DNA from: Mesostigma viride
Taxonomy: Eukaryota > Streptophyta > Mesostigmatophyceae > Mesostigmatales > Mesostigmataceae
NCBI GenBank assembly: GCA_009746045.1
Contig: RPFO01000076.1
Location: 3,873,920 to 3,937,919, forward strand
Reading direction: 5' to 3'
DNA: 64,000 bases
Below are positions 30,261 through 40,954 of this stretch, one piece after another. Below the pieces are notes generated by a model, which saw only the letters and a list, made by a program, of their open reading frames with translations, was not told where the DNA came from and did no database searches. The position numbers and the translations under genes were made by a program. The number at the start of each line of letters is the position of its first letter. Within the stretch, counting starts at the first letter, position 1.

Positions 30261-32077
30261 TCGTGCTCCCGTTGGGGAGTCACGGAGCACCGAAGTGCTT
30301 TTAATCCCTGTGTGTGCACTACAGGAGAAAGGGCAGAGACCCCCAGTCTCCTTCATGCCAAAGGCATGCCACAGCTGCAATCGGGCGCGGCTAGCTAAAA
30401 GGACAGGCTAACCCCCAGGAGGGGGGGGGAGTTAAATGTTTCACCTCGCGGCAAAAGTCGTTGTGCCTGCCGCGTGTATTGACAAGCAGCTGTGGGCACG
30501 GTTGCAGCAAGTGAGTACACGCCAAGGGCCTACACGGTTCATGCAATAGCACACAGCCAGTGGGACGAAACATCTGCACATATTACTTGGGTTCATCTAT
30601 TTTGCACATTACCTGCTTGGGTTCATCAACTGAATTCTGCACCTTACACTTGCATGGCTCATGGTTTCAATCGCTGCTCAATTGACGGAAAATGAACAGG
30701 CAATCAACATTCAGATATGTTAATCCTGAAAAGTGACCTTCCACGTACACCAGGAGAATGAAGGTCGATGCTGCTGTGACGCATGAGCCTAATCCACGTG
30801 CTCTCGGAGGTCTCCACCTCGGCAGGAGCACCTGCAGGCGTCGTGGCTCGCTTACCTCAAGCAATATGCGCGTGCTGAAAGCTACCGGGGTCTAGGCAGA
30901 GTTACATTATCTGCCCAGAAAAAGCACCTCTTAAACCTTTCTCGGCAACGAAGCTCTGAGCAGCGCTATATTGTCGTGGCCGGACTTCATTGTCGCCATT
31001 AAAATGTCAAAAGCTGTTCGATTCATCCAAGGAAAATGCGTGCATGGTAGACAGATCATGAGATGCCCGGGCGTATAGACATGACAAGCAACTGCTTAGA
31101 TGGCGCTCATCGCGTCCCCTCCTCGCTTCCCTCGACTCAGTTCGTTAAGGCGCCTAATCCAATGTATGGCATAGGCCGCTGTGATCTGGCCGCGCACCTC
31201 CGCCTCAAGAACATCTTCTTGCGTCTTAAACGTAAGCGCCGCAGGCGGCGGCTCAGCCATTGCAAGGCTTAAAATCACAGCGATGCCAGATGGTTATGGC
31301 GTGTAATGCTGGGCGACGGGGTGCAGTTTTCACTTTAAGTAGGGTCAAGCACGTGCCATGATGCACACAAAAAGGCGGGAACTTGTTCGCCGCCGTTGGA
31401 TCGGAACTGAATGTGGAAACCCCGTCCCGACTAATTTCACCGCTAATTAATTTTATTCGCCGCGCCGAATTAGACCTCGAGCCTGGAACTGCGGTCCGGA
31501 CCAATCCGAGTCCTCCTCATTCGCACGGATTCGTCACCATATGTGGAAAGGCTCTAAGTCACGTGAGGAAAGTCTATTTTTATGATCCCAAACAGGCTGG
31601 ACGTGTCCGTGTGCCAAATTAATTTGTATTGTCCGCGCATTTCCGGCGCACGTCGCCGGCCGGACCTTGTGACAGCGCCAGAATCACTATTAACATTGTT
31701 GTATGAATTCTCAGGCGCCACAACACTCTGGACGGTGTAGGTAGAAAAATGTCTGTGGAGACGCTGTGCGTCGCGCTTAAATATTTTTATATAATTTTAA
31801 TGAAAAGTTTGAAATGTTTCGTAAACCTTCCCTAAGCTTAGCCGCTAGGCGGCTAAGCTTAGCCAAACGACAACTGCAGATCGATATAGTCAAAAAAAAA
31901 AAAATAGAAGTCTAAAATAGAACCGGAGTGCGCTCGGCAAACACGTTACACGAGTTAGGCCCGGTCTATACGGATTATTAGTTAAAACCGAACCGGTCAT
32001 TTTCAGCTGAAAATTGGGTTCGGAGGTAAAAATTTCAGTCTATACGAAACTCACTTACTGTCTGGACCGCAAGTAGA
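30261..32077. other. No supported gene; one short hairpin
   Basis: No coding sequence recognised. The only structured feature is the 14-bp-arm hairpin at 31832-31862. The stretch 31961-32045 (GGTCTATACGG ... AGTCTATACGAAAC) has a DNA-transposon-end look. Confidence 0.35.
31832..31862. repeat. Short hairpin (14-bp arms)
   Basis: Arms CTAAGCTTAGCCGC and GCGGCTAAGCTTAG with a 3-nt loop. Each arm contains the 10-bp palindrome CTAAGCTTAG. Confidence 0.85.
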
Positions 32078-32197
32078 GTGGTTCCCGCCAAGTTGATGAC
32101 GTGGCGCCAGCTCCGTGCCCGGGCAATCAGGCAATTACAGGCAATTACCCAAAACACTGACGGCGGGGAAGGGGAAGATGACCCGCGGTCGCCAGCC

Positions 32198-32416
32198 ATG
32201 GCGGACAATGCCGAAGGAGATGGACCATTGCTGCCACCCGAAGCGCGAAATAATTGCGTGCCATGCGGAGTCGCCCATGGGAAAACGCCGAAGTGGACGA
32301 TGAAAGAAAAAGCGCGTTTCGGGCATGTCCTAATTGACGAAAGCATCCGAGCAGCGTATTTTAATAAAGGATATATCGGTTTCTTTTTACTTTTTATGAT
32401 GATTTGTAGTCGTTAA
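32198..32416 (+). CDS. Short hypothetical ORF, possibly a transposon accessory exon
   Basis: Starts MADNAEGDGPLLPPEA and contains PKWTMKEKARFGHVLIDES, faintly like the start of a Myb/SANT DNA-binding repeat as in Harbinger ORF2 proteins. It lies 1.7 kb from a Harbinger transposase fragment on the opposite strand. The evidence is weak and it may be chance. Confidence 0.25.
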   Translation: MADNAEGDGPLLPPEARNNCVPCGVAHGKTPKWTMKEKARFGHVLIDESIRAAYFNKGYIGFFLLFMMICSR

Positions 32417-33668
32417 CTTGCAAGGCTGGCCAGAAATCGCCGAATCTAGCGACCATGCTGCACAACTTTGGTGTGCCGCAATGCGCCATTTTGCGGCCAC
32501 CGCCTGGGCTAAGGTAATGCCAGCCATGCCAGGTAAAGCTGAGTTATCGTTTCCTTGTCGACGTATGACGTTTATGTATACGTTCTAGCTTGTGTAGCAC
32601 ATTATTTTTGCATTATTCATATTCTTTCTTGACCATGGCCTGGCCCCTTCCTAAAACACCATTCTTAGATGCCTCACTCAGTCAGTTGACCTGCCATAGT
32701 GTGATGGTGATAAGTTTTAGAGGCTGTATGGGTTTGAATACCTCCATATATGTTTGTTATACATTTCTCACACACATATTGCATGAGTGTGAGGCAGTTG
32801 GCTTGTCTATGTGGCATCATCAAGCATGTAACCGGTGAGTAAAAGCTTTCCATTGACAGCATGTGCCACCAGGTGTGCTGGCCATCACCTGGCAAGCTAT
32901 AGCAGCTTAGGCCTAGTTAATCCTTGCTAGGGCAAGCTGAAATAGGCTTAACATCACTAGTTTGTTGGTGGCTGCCTCCTAGAATGCATGCCTTGCGTAG
33001 GGTGTCCGTACCACGTTACCTACGTGCATGGATAAGGTGGCACCTGCACATAGGTGCCATGTAAGGGCAGTGTGATGATGCAGTTATGTTTCCCCATCAT
33101 TGTGGAAGGGAAATGTATTGTATGGCATGGTTGGTGGCCTTATTAGTAGGTAGTATGCCAAGCCCTACCCCCTTGGTTGCTTTTTACCAACGGTACCCCT
33201 ATGGGCTGTACTGGGTGTAGCTGTTGGTATACCCAACCAAGTGATGACCCCAATGGCTCAAAATGCTCAGCAACTAATTGTTTATCATCCCTGAAGTGGT
33301 AGGTGCCTAGCTCTTATAACATGATTCAAAATGCACATTCTACCAAAACTGAAAACGCGCGTCTTGACCGCCCTGATTTTGACGGTAGTTATACATGGCC
33401 TACTCTGAATATATGTAAGGTTGTGATGTATCAACCCGAAGAGCAACTCATGGACATGCTTGGCCCCCAAGGACAGCCATTGGATATGGGTAGGTTGGAT
33501 GGCATCTGGTTCAATGCAAAGTTGTGAAGTTACAGCCGATGCATCGGCAGTATTTCTGCCCATTTAGTAGGGGTGAAGTTTGACAACTGTGATGACTACC
33601 ATTGCACATGCATCCTTTTTGACATTACAATAGCGGGATTAGGCAACATTCTCATCCTCACCGCTTGT
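32417..33668. other. No supported gene
   Basis: AT/GC-mixed sequence between the weak ORF and the 67-bp tandem repeat; only short ORFs without recognisable motifs. Confidence 0.3.
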
Positions 33669-34016
33669 GGGTAAAAAAAACTGGCAACCAAACACCATGC
33701 CACACGTGGCACACTCAAGCATTATACACCAAGGTGGGTATACAAAACTGGCAACCAAACACCATGCCACACGTGGCACACTCAAGCATTATACACCAAG
33801 GTGGGTAAAAAAAACTGGCAACCAAACACCATGCCACACGTGGCACACTCAAGCATACACCAAGGTGGGTAAAAGAAACTGGCAACCAAACACCATGCCA
33901 CACGTGGCACACTCAAGCATCATACACCAAGGTGGGTAAAAAAAACTGGCAACCAAACACCATGCCACACGTGGCACACTCAAGCATTATACACCAAGGT
34001 GGGTAAAAAAACTGGC
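33669..34016. repeat. Five tandem copies of a 64-67-bp unit
   Basis: Units start with CTGGCAACCAAACACC at 33681, 33748, 33815, 33879 and 33946; a sixth is cut short at 34012. Each carries the 16-base CCACACGTGGCACACT with an E-box-like CACGTG. The array lies next to the Harbinger transposase fragment and may be subterminal repeats of that element. Confidence 0.93.
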
Positions 34017-34059
34017 TAGCATGTTGCATGTCGTAGGTCACATGTCAATGCACGGTGAA

Positions 34060-34345
34060 GGATGCCAAAGCGGTGAATAAGAATCCCAAATGCACGCTCT
34101 ATGACCTGCCTGCACAAAGAGATGTATTAGTTACATGCGTCCTCTTGGACGCTGAGACCCCTTCCTGGGTAGGGAGTCACAAGCCAAGGCTTGATGATGT
34201 ATGCCTCATCTGCCACTATGTAGAATCCTTCTGGCAGGCCAACACGTGCCAATTCCGTGTGCAAAGAGCTGACACGAAATGCGACACTGTCATGGGTACT
34301 GCCGCACCATTTGTTGGAGCCATACAGAAAACGACATTTCAGTTA
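34060..34345 (-). pseudogene. PIF/Harbinger transposase DDE fragment with in-frame stop
   Basis: Minus-strand translation reads WCGSTHDSVAFRVSSLH, then ELARVGLPEGFYIVADEAY and IIKPWLVTPYPGRGLS, and after one in-frame TAA continues CRQVIERAFGILIHRFGIL. These match the HARBI1-type DDE blocks: GS.HD, the D of ADEAY with KPWL.TPY, and the E of ERAFG. The stop and the absence of flanking domains mark it as a relic. The enzyme would have cut and pasted a DNA transposon. Confidence 0.85.
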
Positions 34346-34349
34346 AAGC

Positions 34350-34385
34350 CCTCGACCGGCTGAGCTATGGCGGTCGGTCACGTTG
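34350..34385 (-). other. tRNA A-box-like stretch beside the Harbinger relic
   Basis: On the minus strand it reads ATAGCTCAGCCGGTCGAGGG, close to the tRNA D-arm/A-box. No matching T-arm lies at tRNA distance, so it is not called a tRNA. It may be the head of a SINE or a coincidence. Confidence 0.25.
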
Positions 34386-35065
34386 AGCTTGGGATAAGGT
34401 GAACACAGAGAACTGCTGTCGGAGCTGGCCAACCACTGGTTTATGTCTTAGCCAGCAAAGCCTATCCGGTTAGCCGTAACCGTGGGACAAGCTAGCTGTC
34501 CGTACCGACCCGGATAAGGCCCGGGACTGGGGCCTAGGTGGCGCCGGCCCTAGGCGCCGCCCTTAGACCGGTCGACCGCATCGGACCGCCGGATTATAGC
34601 CGGCGGCTTAGCGGACGCTAGCGGAAGGCGTGCGGACGGACATGGGGAACTTAGAGCCAGATCCTAGGGCTCTAGAGTTACTCAACTCCGACATACTCTT
34701 TTGTTCTTTGATTAATTATCAAAATAATTACATCAAATGCAGACCATACAAAACCCTCTAAGGTAGGGAACTCAAGGGGGCCTCAAGGCCGTCAAAATCA
34801 CCACGGTATCGACCCGCGCCCTTGTGATCACACATGAATAGTGATGTAAGAAGTATCGAGAAAAAAACCAACTATGCCACCAGACAAAAGGTGACCCATT
34901 GATTAGGACCAGTGACCCGCCGACGAGCGCAAGGCACCGTCCAACGTGGCTAGGGTATGGTCAGGACAAGCAAAAAAACTACCACCAAGATACTCGTGAA
35001 TGCTAGCAACACAGGGTGAGTTATGGCTGTATTCATAAAGCGCCCGAGCCGTAACCCTGTGTGGC
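34386..35065. other. No supported gene; possible LTR fragment
   Basis: GC-rich then AT-rich sequence. TGTAAGAAGTATCGAG near 34845 resembles the first 16 bases of the Copia-S LTR with two differences, but the similarity does not continue. Confidence 0.3.
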
Positions 35066-36233
35066 TCACGGGTGTTGCATCATCATGCGCTTGCGCAACA
35101 CTGCGTACTGCGGGGCAGCCTCCCGCGCCTCCTTGGTGAGTGCATCCGCGGGATTGAGTTCATCCGCGATGTGCTGGAGACGCGTGACGCAGGAGGCCGC
35201 CTCAGCGAGTACGAGGTAATCAACGTCCTGTGACCGCGCATAGGGATTGTCAAGGAAGGCCAAACAACTTTGTGAGTCAGTGTGCACCGTGCTAGTCCAG
35301 TGAAGAGTGAACCCACACGAGCCAAATACCCAACCCAGCAAGTACCTCAGCCACATGCCATGTGAGATAGCTGAAACAATGCCCCGCCATTCAGCCGTGT
35401 TGGGGCTAGTGGCAATGCGGCTGTGCAAGCGCGAGTACCAATCTAACAACATGCCAGGCTGGCCCTCATTGCTGATAAAGAACAGTGCCCCCATGCGGGC
35501 CCGCACTTGGCTGACTGTGCGCGTCTCTAGATTAGCATCCGTCACTATCTCGAGGTGCACCGGCTGTGAGCAATCGAGCCCACGAAGCACAATGCCGGGC
35601 GTCATGGCCAGCTGCCGCCGAACATGAATGGACCCTAGTCCTTCCAGCACATCATCGGGCAGGCGAGCGAGCACTGCCAAATCAGGTGCCACCGTGTCCG
35701 CCAACCACCCGAGCTTGCCCTTAACCGAGGGCCCATGGGTTGCCAACAGCGGGGACGGGAGGTCGGCCAGCAGGTCAACCACATAGTTGCGGCTATCCTG
35801 CATGTGCATGACCCATTCGCCAGAACGCGAATCCCGCTGCAACGTAGACTGCACGCCGCAAAACACCACGGGTTTACCCTCCTCATGATCCACCGCCCTG
35901 CCCAGGGGAAACTTAGCCGCCACTGCAGCAAGAAACTGGGTAGCAAATGTGCGAGGTGCCACAGTTAGCGAACAGCCAGAGCTGTGAGCTCCTGGTCTTT
36001 CACGCACACAACGGGATGAGCCAAAGTTGCAAGGCAGCAACCTTTTAACCCGTGCACCAAGCCACGACCACGGTGAGCGGTTCCACGTCCAATGTGGGAG
36101 CCTCGGTTCGTGCTTGCCAAGATAGCTGGTCATCCCCCATGACCAAGCTATATCCTTTGCGTTGTTCCTCGTTCCCATCGGCGTGACGAGGCACGTGCAG
36201 GCAGGCAAGCAAATCCACAACGTCCACTGGCAT
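35066..36233 (-). pseudogene. Copia pol fragment (RT C-terminus and RNase H), frameshifted
   Basis: A distant relative of Copia-I pol. A first frame (36233-36045) has the RT active-site variant YSLVMGDDQLSW. The main frame then gives KFPLGRAVDHEEGKPVVFCG, GKLGWLADTVAPDLAVLARL and an RNase H region with VTDANLETRTVSQVRAR, SPNTAEWRGIV, HTDSQSCLAFL and LNPADALTK. The expected E position is in AEW rather than AEC/AEA. The N-terminal RT, integrase and LTRs are missing. Confidence 0.85.
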
Positions 36234-37095
36234 CAGTGCAGAGCCAGGACGAACTGGATTTGCCTAGACTCTGCAACCTAGGAAGTACAGGACCTGTCAC
36301 AAGCCTGCAAGGTCTAGTATCCGTGCAGACCTGTGCCAGCTCCTGTATTCTACCAGCCACAGGCTGCTGCTCCTCTGGTCTACGTGGACCACAGTCACGT
36401 GATAGTCAGGCTAAGCCTGTGCAGGCACGGCCTGCCACGTGTCCTGTCCACTATACCAGAGGACTGTACCCTAGTCGGCCACGGACGGCTAGGACTTCGG
36501 GACCTCATATCTTTCTCGTCCCTTGTCTGTTTCAGGCGGTCAGCACGGCGTTGGAAAGGTCTTTCCAAACTGCATCCACTTAGCATATTGGTTGCCCAAA
36601 ATGCTAACTCCAACCCTTTCTTCTTTTGGAGCTGGACCAGCTTGAAACAAGCCTAACCTTGCTTGTGCCCACTCAGCCACAGACCGCTTGGTCCCTTGAG
36701 GTTGATCAGACCTTTGAGGGCCCAGGTTCCTGCCTCCTTTGGGTAACAACATATCTGCCCTTGGACCAGGCTAGGTGTACTGGCCAGTGAATCAGAGGTC
36801 ACCCCAGGTTATCCCCTGACCCCTTGGTCAGCTCCCAACCTTTCCTTGGGAACTTGGTGCTAGATTAAAGTCAAGGCACATTACCTAGTCCAATGGCTGG
36901 GATTACAGGATGCCAAGAACGTACTATTGTGAGTTCCTGATCTTTCACAGTTATCACAGGCGCCCGTTCTTATGGCGCCCGCCTTGGCCAGCCTTTCCCT
37001 TTTATGCTCAAAGAGACTCAGGTAGCACCTATACAAATACTGCCTTATTGGGGAGCCCATGTCTTCACTGGGTGTTAAGCCCAGGAATCACTCAT
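36234..37095. other. No supported gene
   Basis: Pyrimidine-rich, mid-GC sequence between two copia fragments. It may hold decayed upstream copia sequence but no motif could be read. Confidence 0.3.
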
Positions 37096-37113
37096 GCCAG
37101 GCTGTGGCTCTGC

Positions 37114-37160
37114 TGGGGAATTGAACCCCACCCCAACCTCCAGGTTTATAGGTGACCTGG
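37114..37160 (-). other. tRNA-like T-arm with adjacent hairpin in copia 3' UTR
   Basis: On the minus strand a stem-loop (37160-37140, six paired bases) is followed after nine bases by TGGGG-TTCAATT-CCCCA (37130-37114). That is a perfect 5-bp T-stem with a T-loop matching the B-box consensus. It lies about 460 bp after the RNase H stop of the copia at 37620-39236. A similar arrangement occurs in the Copia-I 3' UTR at 58384-58425. Confidence 0.45.
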
Positions 37161-37619
37161 AACTTTACACAAGAGAAACATTACAACCATGAGAACAACA
37201 TGAGAATGACATGACATGATTATGTTTTATTCAAGCATTATATAACCCAGAATGTGGCCCCCTGGCAACCATGTTCCACATGGTCACACAACCAGGTTCT
37301 TTATTAGCAACAGGTTGGAAACAAGCACTAGAAAACATATATACAGCAACCTGTAAGAACCAACATTCGGGTTGCCCTTGCATGGCCTAACTGTTTGAGG
37401 CCAAAGGCGTCGACTTAAGTCCTGGCGACTCTTCTGAACCCCATGGGGAGGGCCAGGCATGATTCTCAGCTGGTAGGAGTGACATTCCACACCAACTCCT
37501 GTCCAGGAGGGTGTACCTAACCCTGAAGGACCGGCTGTCAACCAGTAAGCACCAGTCACCACTTGGTACTTTGGTCAAGCAGCCCACTGGGGCACCCAAG
37601 CTGAAGCAAGGCCTGGTCT

Positions 37620-39236
37620 CTATGGCCGCCCGTGTAAGGGGTCCATGAGCCCACGGAGCAGGGGGTACTGCCTCTCCGCCTTCTCCTCCAGCTTGGTGAG
37701 GGCATCTGCAGGGTTGTCCACACCAGGCACATGTTCAATGTGAGCTAGGTAGGACATCTCCTTGAGCAACAAGTAGTCAAGGTCCCTGCTCCTGGCCAGC
37801 TGCCTGTGCACAAATTGCACCATGCCCATGCTATCAGTCCTCACCAGTGTGTGCAGCTGCAACCTACAGGAAGCCACTTGACATAGCTGGTAGAAGAGCT
37901 CCCTCAAGTAAAGAGCAGTATGCAGCCCTTCACAGATTGCCCTGCACTCAGCAATATCACTGCTGGGTGTAACCCTGTTCTGCAACCGACTGTACCAGGT
38001 AACAAGTGAGGTGTGATCTTGCTCCAGGGTAACTAATGCTGCTGCCCTGCCCCTGACCTCTGTGACCTTCCTATTATCCATAGAACTGTCCACATAGAGA
38101 ACCATGTCAAGGGGCTTGTACAAATCCACAGGACCCAGTATAAGAGGGGGAGACATCATGACAGCCTGCACCACACTCTCAGCACCCACCTCAACCAGCT
38201 GGGAATCAGTAAGTCGACTCAAAACCAGCAAGTCAGGGGCACATATACTTGCAAGCCATGCCAGCATGCCCCTGATGGTAGCACACCTAGCCTGCGTGAT
38301 GGGCTCCTGCAATGCATCTACAATCTGCTGTGGGTAGTCCTTACCACCCTCCATCCTGATGAACCACGAGCCCTTGGCTTGGAACAACGTAGCCTGCATG
38401 CCACAGAAGACCATAGGCTCATTCTCCACCATGTGCTGTATCTTACCCAGCTCAAACCGCTTCTGGATCTTAGCCAAGACAGCCTCAACCCAGTCTGGTG
38501 GACCTATGAGATGCAGGTCATCACCATGCAGTGAGGCAAAGACAGGAAGGCCATTGTGGGACCCTTGGAACAAACAGGGATCCACTGGAGACACAGAGAA
38601 CCCACAAGTATTCTTCAAGAATTTCTCTAGGCTCTTTCTCCAGATAATGGGACTGGACCTGAGACCTTCCAACCCTTTCAGAATTCTCAGGTACCTGGCC
38701 TTTATCTCTGCTCTCCATACAGCAGGTACAGTCACAAAGAAAGGAGGGATATCTCTCCAAGTCTGCCTAGCCTGATCTTGGTCACCCTTGAGAAAAGCCC
38801 TCTTGAAATCAATCAGCACAGAGCTATAGGGCACACCCTTAACCAGAAAAGACAGAAATATACACAGCAGAATCCTCCACGTGTCATGCAGCATCCCTGG
38901 AGTATAGAGCTCCTCATCTAACAACTGGCCAGTGCCATGATATTCGGTTACAACTGGTCTGACATGTGGCACCTGGACACCATCTACCTCCTTGAGCTTG
39001 AGGACAAACATCAATCTGAGCAGCTGGTGAACTTCTGGCAGCTCATCCACAGGTTCTGCACAGTTGGAAACTATCCACTCATGCCCAGAAGCAACAAAGC
39101 CAAGAGTCCATGCCTTAGCCATCTTGGGGCTCTGCATCATCTCGACTAGCTGGCGCCAGGGAATAGGACTGTGAGCAGCTATCTGGTACCTGTTTACCCC
39201 TAACTGCCGTGGATCAAAGGTGGTTGGGATGATCAA
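37620..39236 (-). CDS. Copia RT-RNase H, intact ORF (Copia-I relative)
   Basis: A 538-codon ORF alignable with Copia-I pol. RT: LRLMFVLKLKEVDGVQV, EELYTPGMLHDTWR, VLIDFKRAFLKGDQD, KGLEGLRSSPIIWRKSL and the active site SLHGDDLHLIG. RNase H: LYVDSSMDNRKVTEVRGRAA, SSDIAECRAICEG, RTDSMGMVQFV and VDNPADALTKL. It lacks gag, integrase, protease and detectable LTRs, so it is a 5'-truncated copy or part of a rearranged one. The open frame suggests a relatively recent loss. The true start is unclear, since copia RT is normally part of a polyprotein. Confidence 0.92.
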   Translation of the reverse strand: MIIPTTFDPRQLGVNRYQIAAHSPIPWRQLVEMMQSPKMAKAWTLGFVASGHEWIVSNCAEPVDELPEVHQLLRLMFVLKLKEVDGVQVPHVRPVVTEYHGTGQLLDEELYTPGMLHDTWRILLCIFLSFLVKGVPYSSVLIDFKRAFLKGDQDQARQTWRDIPPFFVTVPAVWRAEIKARYLRILKGLEGLRSSPIIWRKSLEKFLKNTCGFSVSPVDPCLFQGSHNGLPVFASLHGDDLHLIGPPDWVEAVLAKIQKRFELGKIQHMVENEPMVFCGMQATLFQAKGSWFIRMEGGKDYPQQIVDALQEPITQARCATIRGMLAWLASICAPDLLVLSRLTDSQLVEVGAESVVQAVMMSPPLILGPVDLYKPLDMVLYVDSSMDNRKVTEVRGRAAALVTLEQDHTSLVTWYSRLQNRVTPSSDIAECRAICEGLHTALYLRELFYQLCQVASCRLQLHTLVRTDSMGMVQFVHRQLARSRDLDYLLLKEMSYLAHIEHVPGVDNPADALTKLEEKAERQYPLLRGLMDPLHGRP

Positions 39237-39279
39237 CAGGTCCTCAGCTATGGGCTCCTGACCTTGAGGACCCTCAGCT

Positions 39280-39645
39280 GGCTGTCTTCCCTAGCTGACT
39301 GACGTCATTAAACCCTTATGTTCAGTGATGCTAGTAAGACGCTAACCGTACAGACCGGGGGTAGAATATCCCGAATCTGCACGGCTAGTATTAAATAATG
39401 CGTAGCCGTTGTTCTTTTCAGGGGCACTGCACCTCACGCCCCGTTCCGCCCGGGTATAATCAACCCAAGCGCGGAACGCACAGTTTATTTAATTCATTTT
39501 TCAACCATGCACTATACTGCATCTACTAATCACAAAAGCTCTAGCCAAACAGCTACGAGAAAACACTACGACCTATAAACCGCTAATCCAGCGGCCTCTT
39601 GTTCCCGCATTCACGTATAGAAGAAACTCCGTTCAAAGAACCCCG
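39280..39645. repeat. DIRS/PAT split-direct-repeat relic
   Basis: The right end GAAACTCCGTTCAAAGAACCC resembles the DIRS/PAT repeat end at 4485-4508 and 9328-9351 (GAAACTATGTTCAGAGAACCC), and TTTATTTAATTCA near 39484 recalls the TTTATTAAAAC of the 134-bp repeat. It is probably a solo or diverged repeat of a related element; no ORFs accompany it. Confidence 0.5.
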
Positions 39646-39689
39646 AATTTGGTCCCAATATGTTTGCCCATTGTCCTAGGGAAAATGTG

Positions 39690-39835
39690 ACTAAAATAGC
39701 GTCTTTTTCTATTTTTAGCGCGTAACCGGTGTATGGTGCGGGCTAGTACCACCCCCAAGTGGCTGGAAATTTTTTTTTTAATCATATTTATGGTCCCCAA
39801 TCATCTTTGGATTTTTAGCACATGCATAGGTATGG
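39690..39835 (+). repeat. Dispersed repeat, copy 2
   Basis: Shares AAATAGCGTCTTTTTCTA, ACCGGTG, CCCCCAAGTGG and AATCATATTTATGGT in order with the reverse complement of 15500-15645. Confidence 0.5.
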
Positions 39836-39883
39836 TTTCCAGAAAAGTGCCCTTTAGGGGTATCCCCTCCCCTTAAATTATCA

Positions 39884-40099
39884 GGCGGAGCCAATTTTCG
39901 GAAGAACCGTTAGGTTCGCCAGAATTGGCGAAGCTTATAAGGCCGTACACGTGAGAAAACATAGGAATAGGGGATGAAAATCCGTCAATCCATCCATCCA
40001 TCCATCCATACATACATACATACATACATACATCCACCGAATTCGTCCCAAATTTGCAAGCATAATAAGGGTGAGGTTCTTCCGAAAATTGGCTCCGCC
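39884..40099. mobile_element. MITE-like element with 25-bp terminal inverted repeats
   Basis: 39884-39908 and 40075-40099 are exact inverted repeats (starting GGCGGAGCCAATTTTCGG). Inside are a short hairpin (TTCGCCA...TGGCGAA) and a CATC/CATA microsatellite at about 39989-40034. No clear target duplication. Too short for a transposase, so non-autonomous. Confidence 0.8.
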
Positions 40100-40343
40100 G
40101 TAGAGTTTCAACGGGCAAGTTGCAAACATGCACGTTACTTAATCTATCGGATTGAAATTAACGCTAACTTGCGTGCTGAGAAACAAGGTATTGAAACGTC
40201 AATCTACGTTTAGGTGAATGTCCATGCCGCCCCTGTAAATATCCTGAATGTTTCGCCCGCCATGGCTGCCGGGGGTCTGCTGTCTTGCACTTACGGCCTG
40301 TAGACAGTAATTTACGCGCCCGCAGGCCCACAGGCCGACAGGC

Positions 40344-40564
40344 GAGCCTTGTATGCAGGCTACGGACCTGCTTGGAGTACCGCGCCAATAGGCTTGGGTG
40401 AGTCTGGATGCGCATCCAGACTCATGAGTCTGAAAAATATGGTCCGGACTGGTCGACCCCAACACATACCTCCCGAGCCTTGAATGCAGGCTACGGACCT
40501 GCTTGGAGTACCGCGCCATTAGGCTCGGGTGAGTCTGGATGCGCATCCAGACTCAAGAGTCTGG
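40344..40564. repeat. Duplicated 90-bp unit containing a 24-bp palindrome
   Basis: 40344-40433 and 40475-40564 are near-identical direct repeats, offset 131 bp. Each contains a perfect 24-bp palindrome centred on TGCGCA (40400-40423, 40531-40554). Confidence 0.9.
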
Positions 40565-40954
40565 ATTAAAAAAACCACCACAAAACGCTCCGCTTACTAG
40601 GAGTAAGATACGGTCAATCTCAACTGCGGCTCAGACAACTGTACAAACGGAACCGTCCACACACTCACCTGCTGGGGCTAATCTCGGCTCTTGCAGTACA
40701 GTTGCTGTCCGGTGCTGCACAGTACAGCTGCCGAGTACCTCTAGAGACTACCTAAATATATCCGGCCCTCGGCCACTATAGATTCTCTGCTGCCCATGTG
40801 CGGCGTGGGACACAACAACAACAACCTAGACTATCTGCGGCCCAATGATGTGCGGCGTGGGAAACAACTGAACTGAACTGAACACTGACCAGCTGCCGAG
40901 TGCCGAGTGCCGACGCTCGAAATTATTGCTCGTGGGACCTGCGTGGGAAGCATA
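40565..40954. other. No supported gene
   Basis: Sequence between the palindrome-bearing repeats and the 745-bp tandem duplication. GTGCGGCGTGGGA words recur near 40799 and 40850. No coding signal. Confidence 0.3.

Noticed and set aside
33669-34016. CRISPR-like regular repeats
   Set aside because: The units are contiguous tandem copies without unique spacers, in a eukaryotic transposon setting.
34350-34385. Possible tRNA gene on the minus strand
   Set aside because: Only a D-arm/A-box-like part; no T-arm or acceptor pairing at tRNA distance.
37620-39236. Domesticated host gene because the ORF is intact
   Set aside because: It is a plain copia RT-RNase H closely related to Copia-I; an open frame alone is not evidence of host use.
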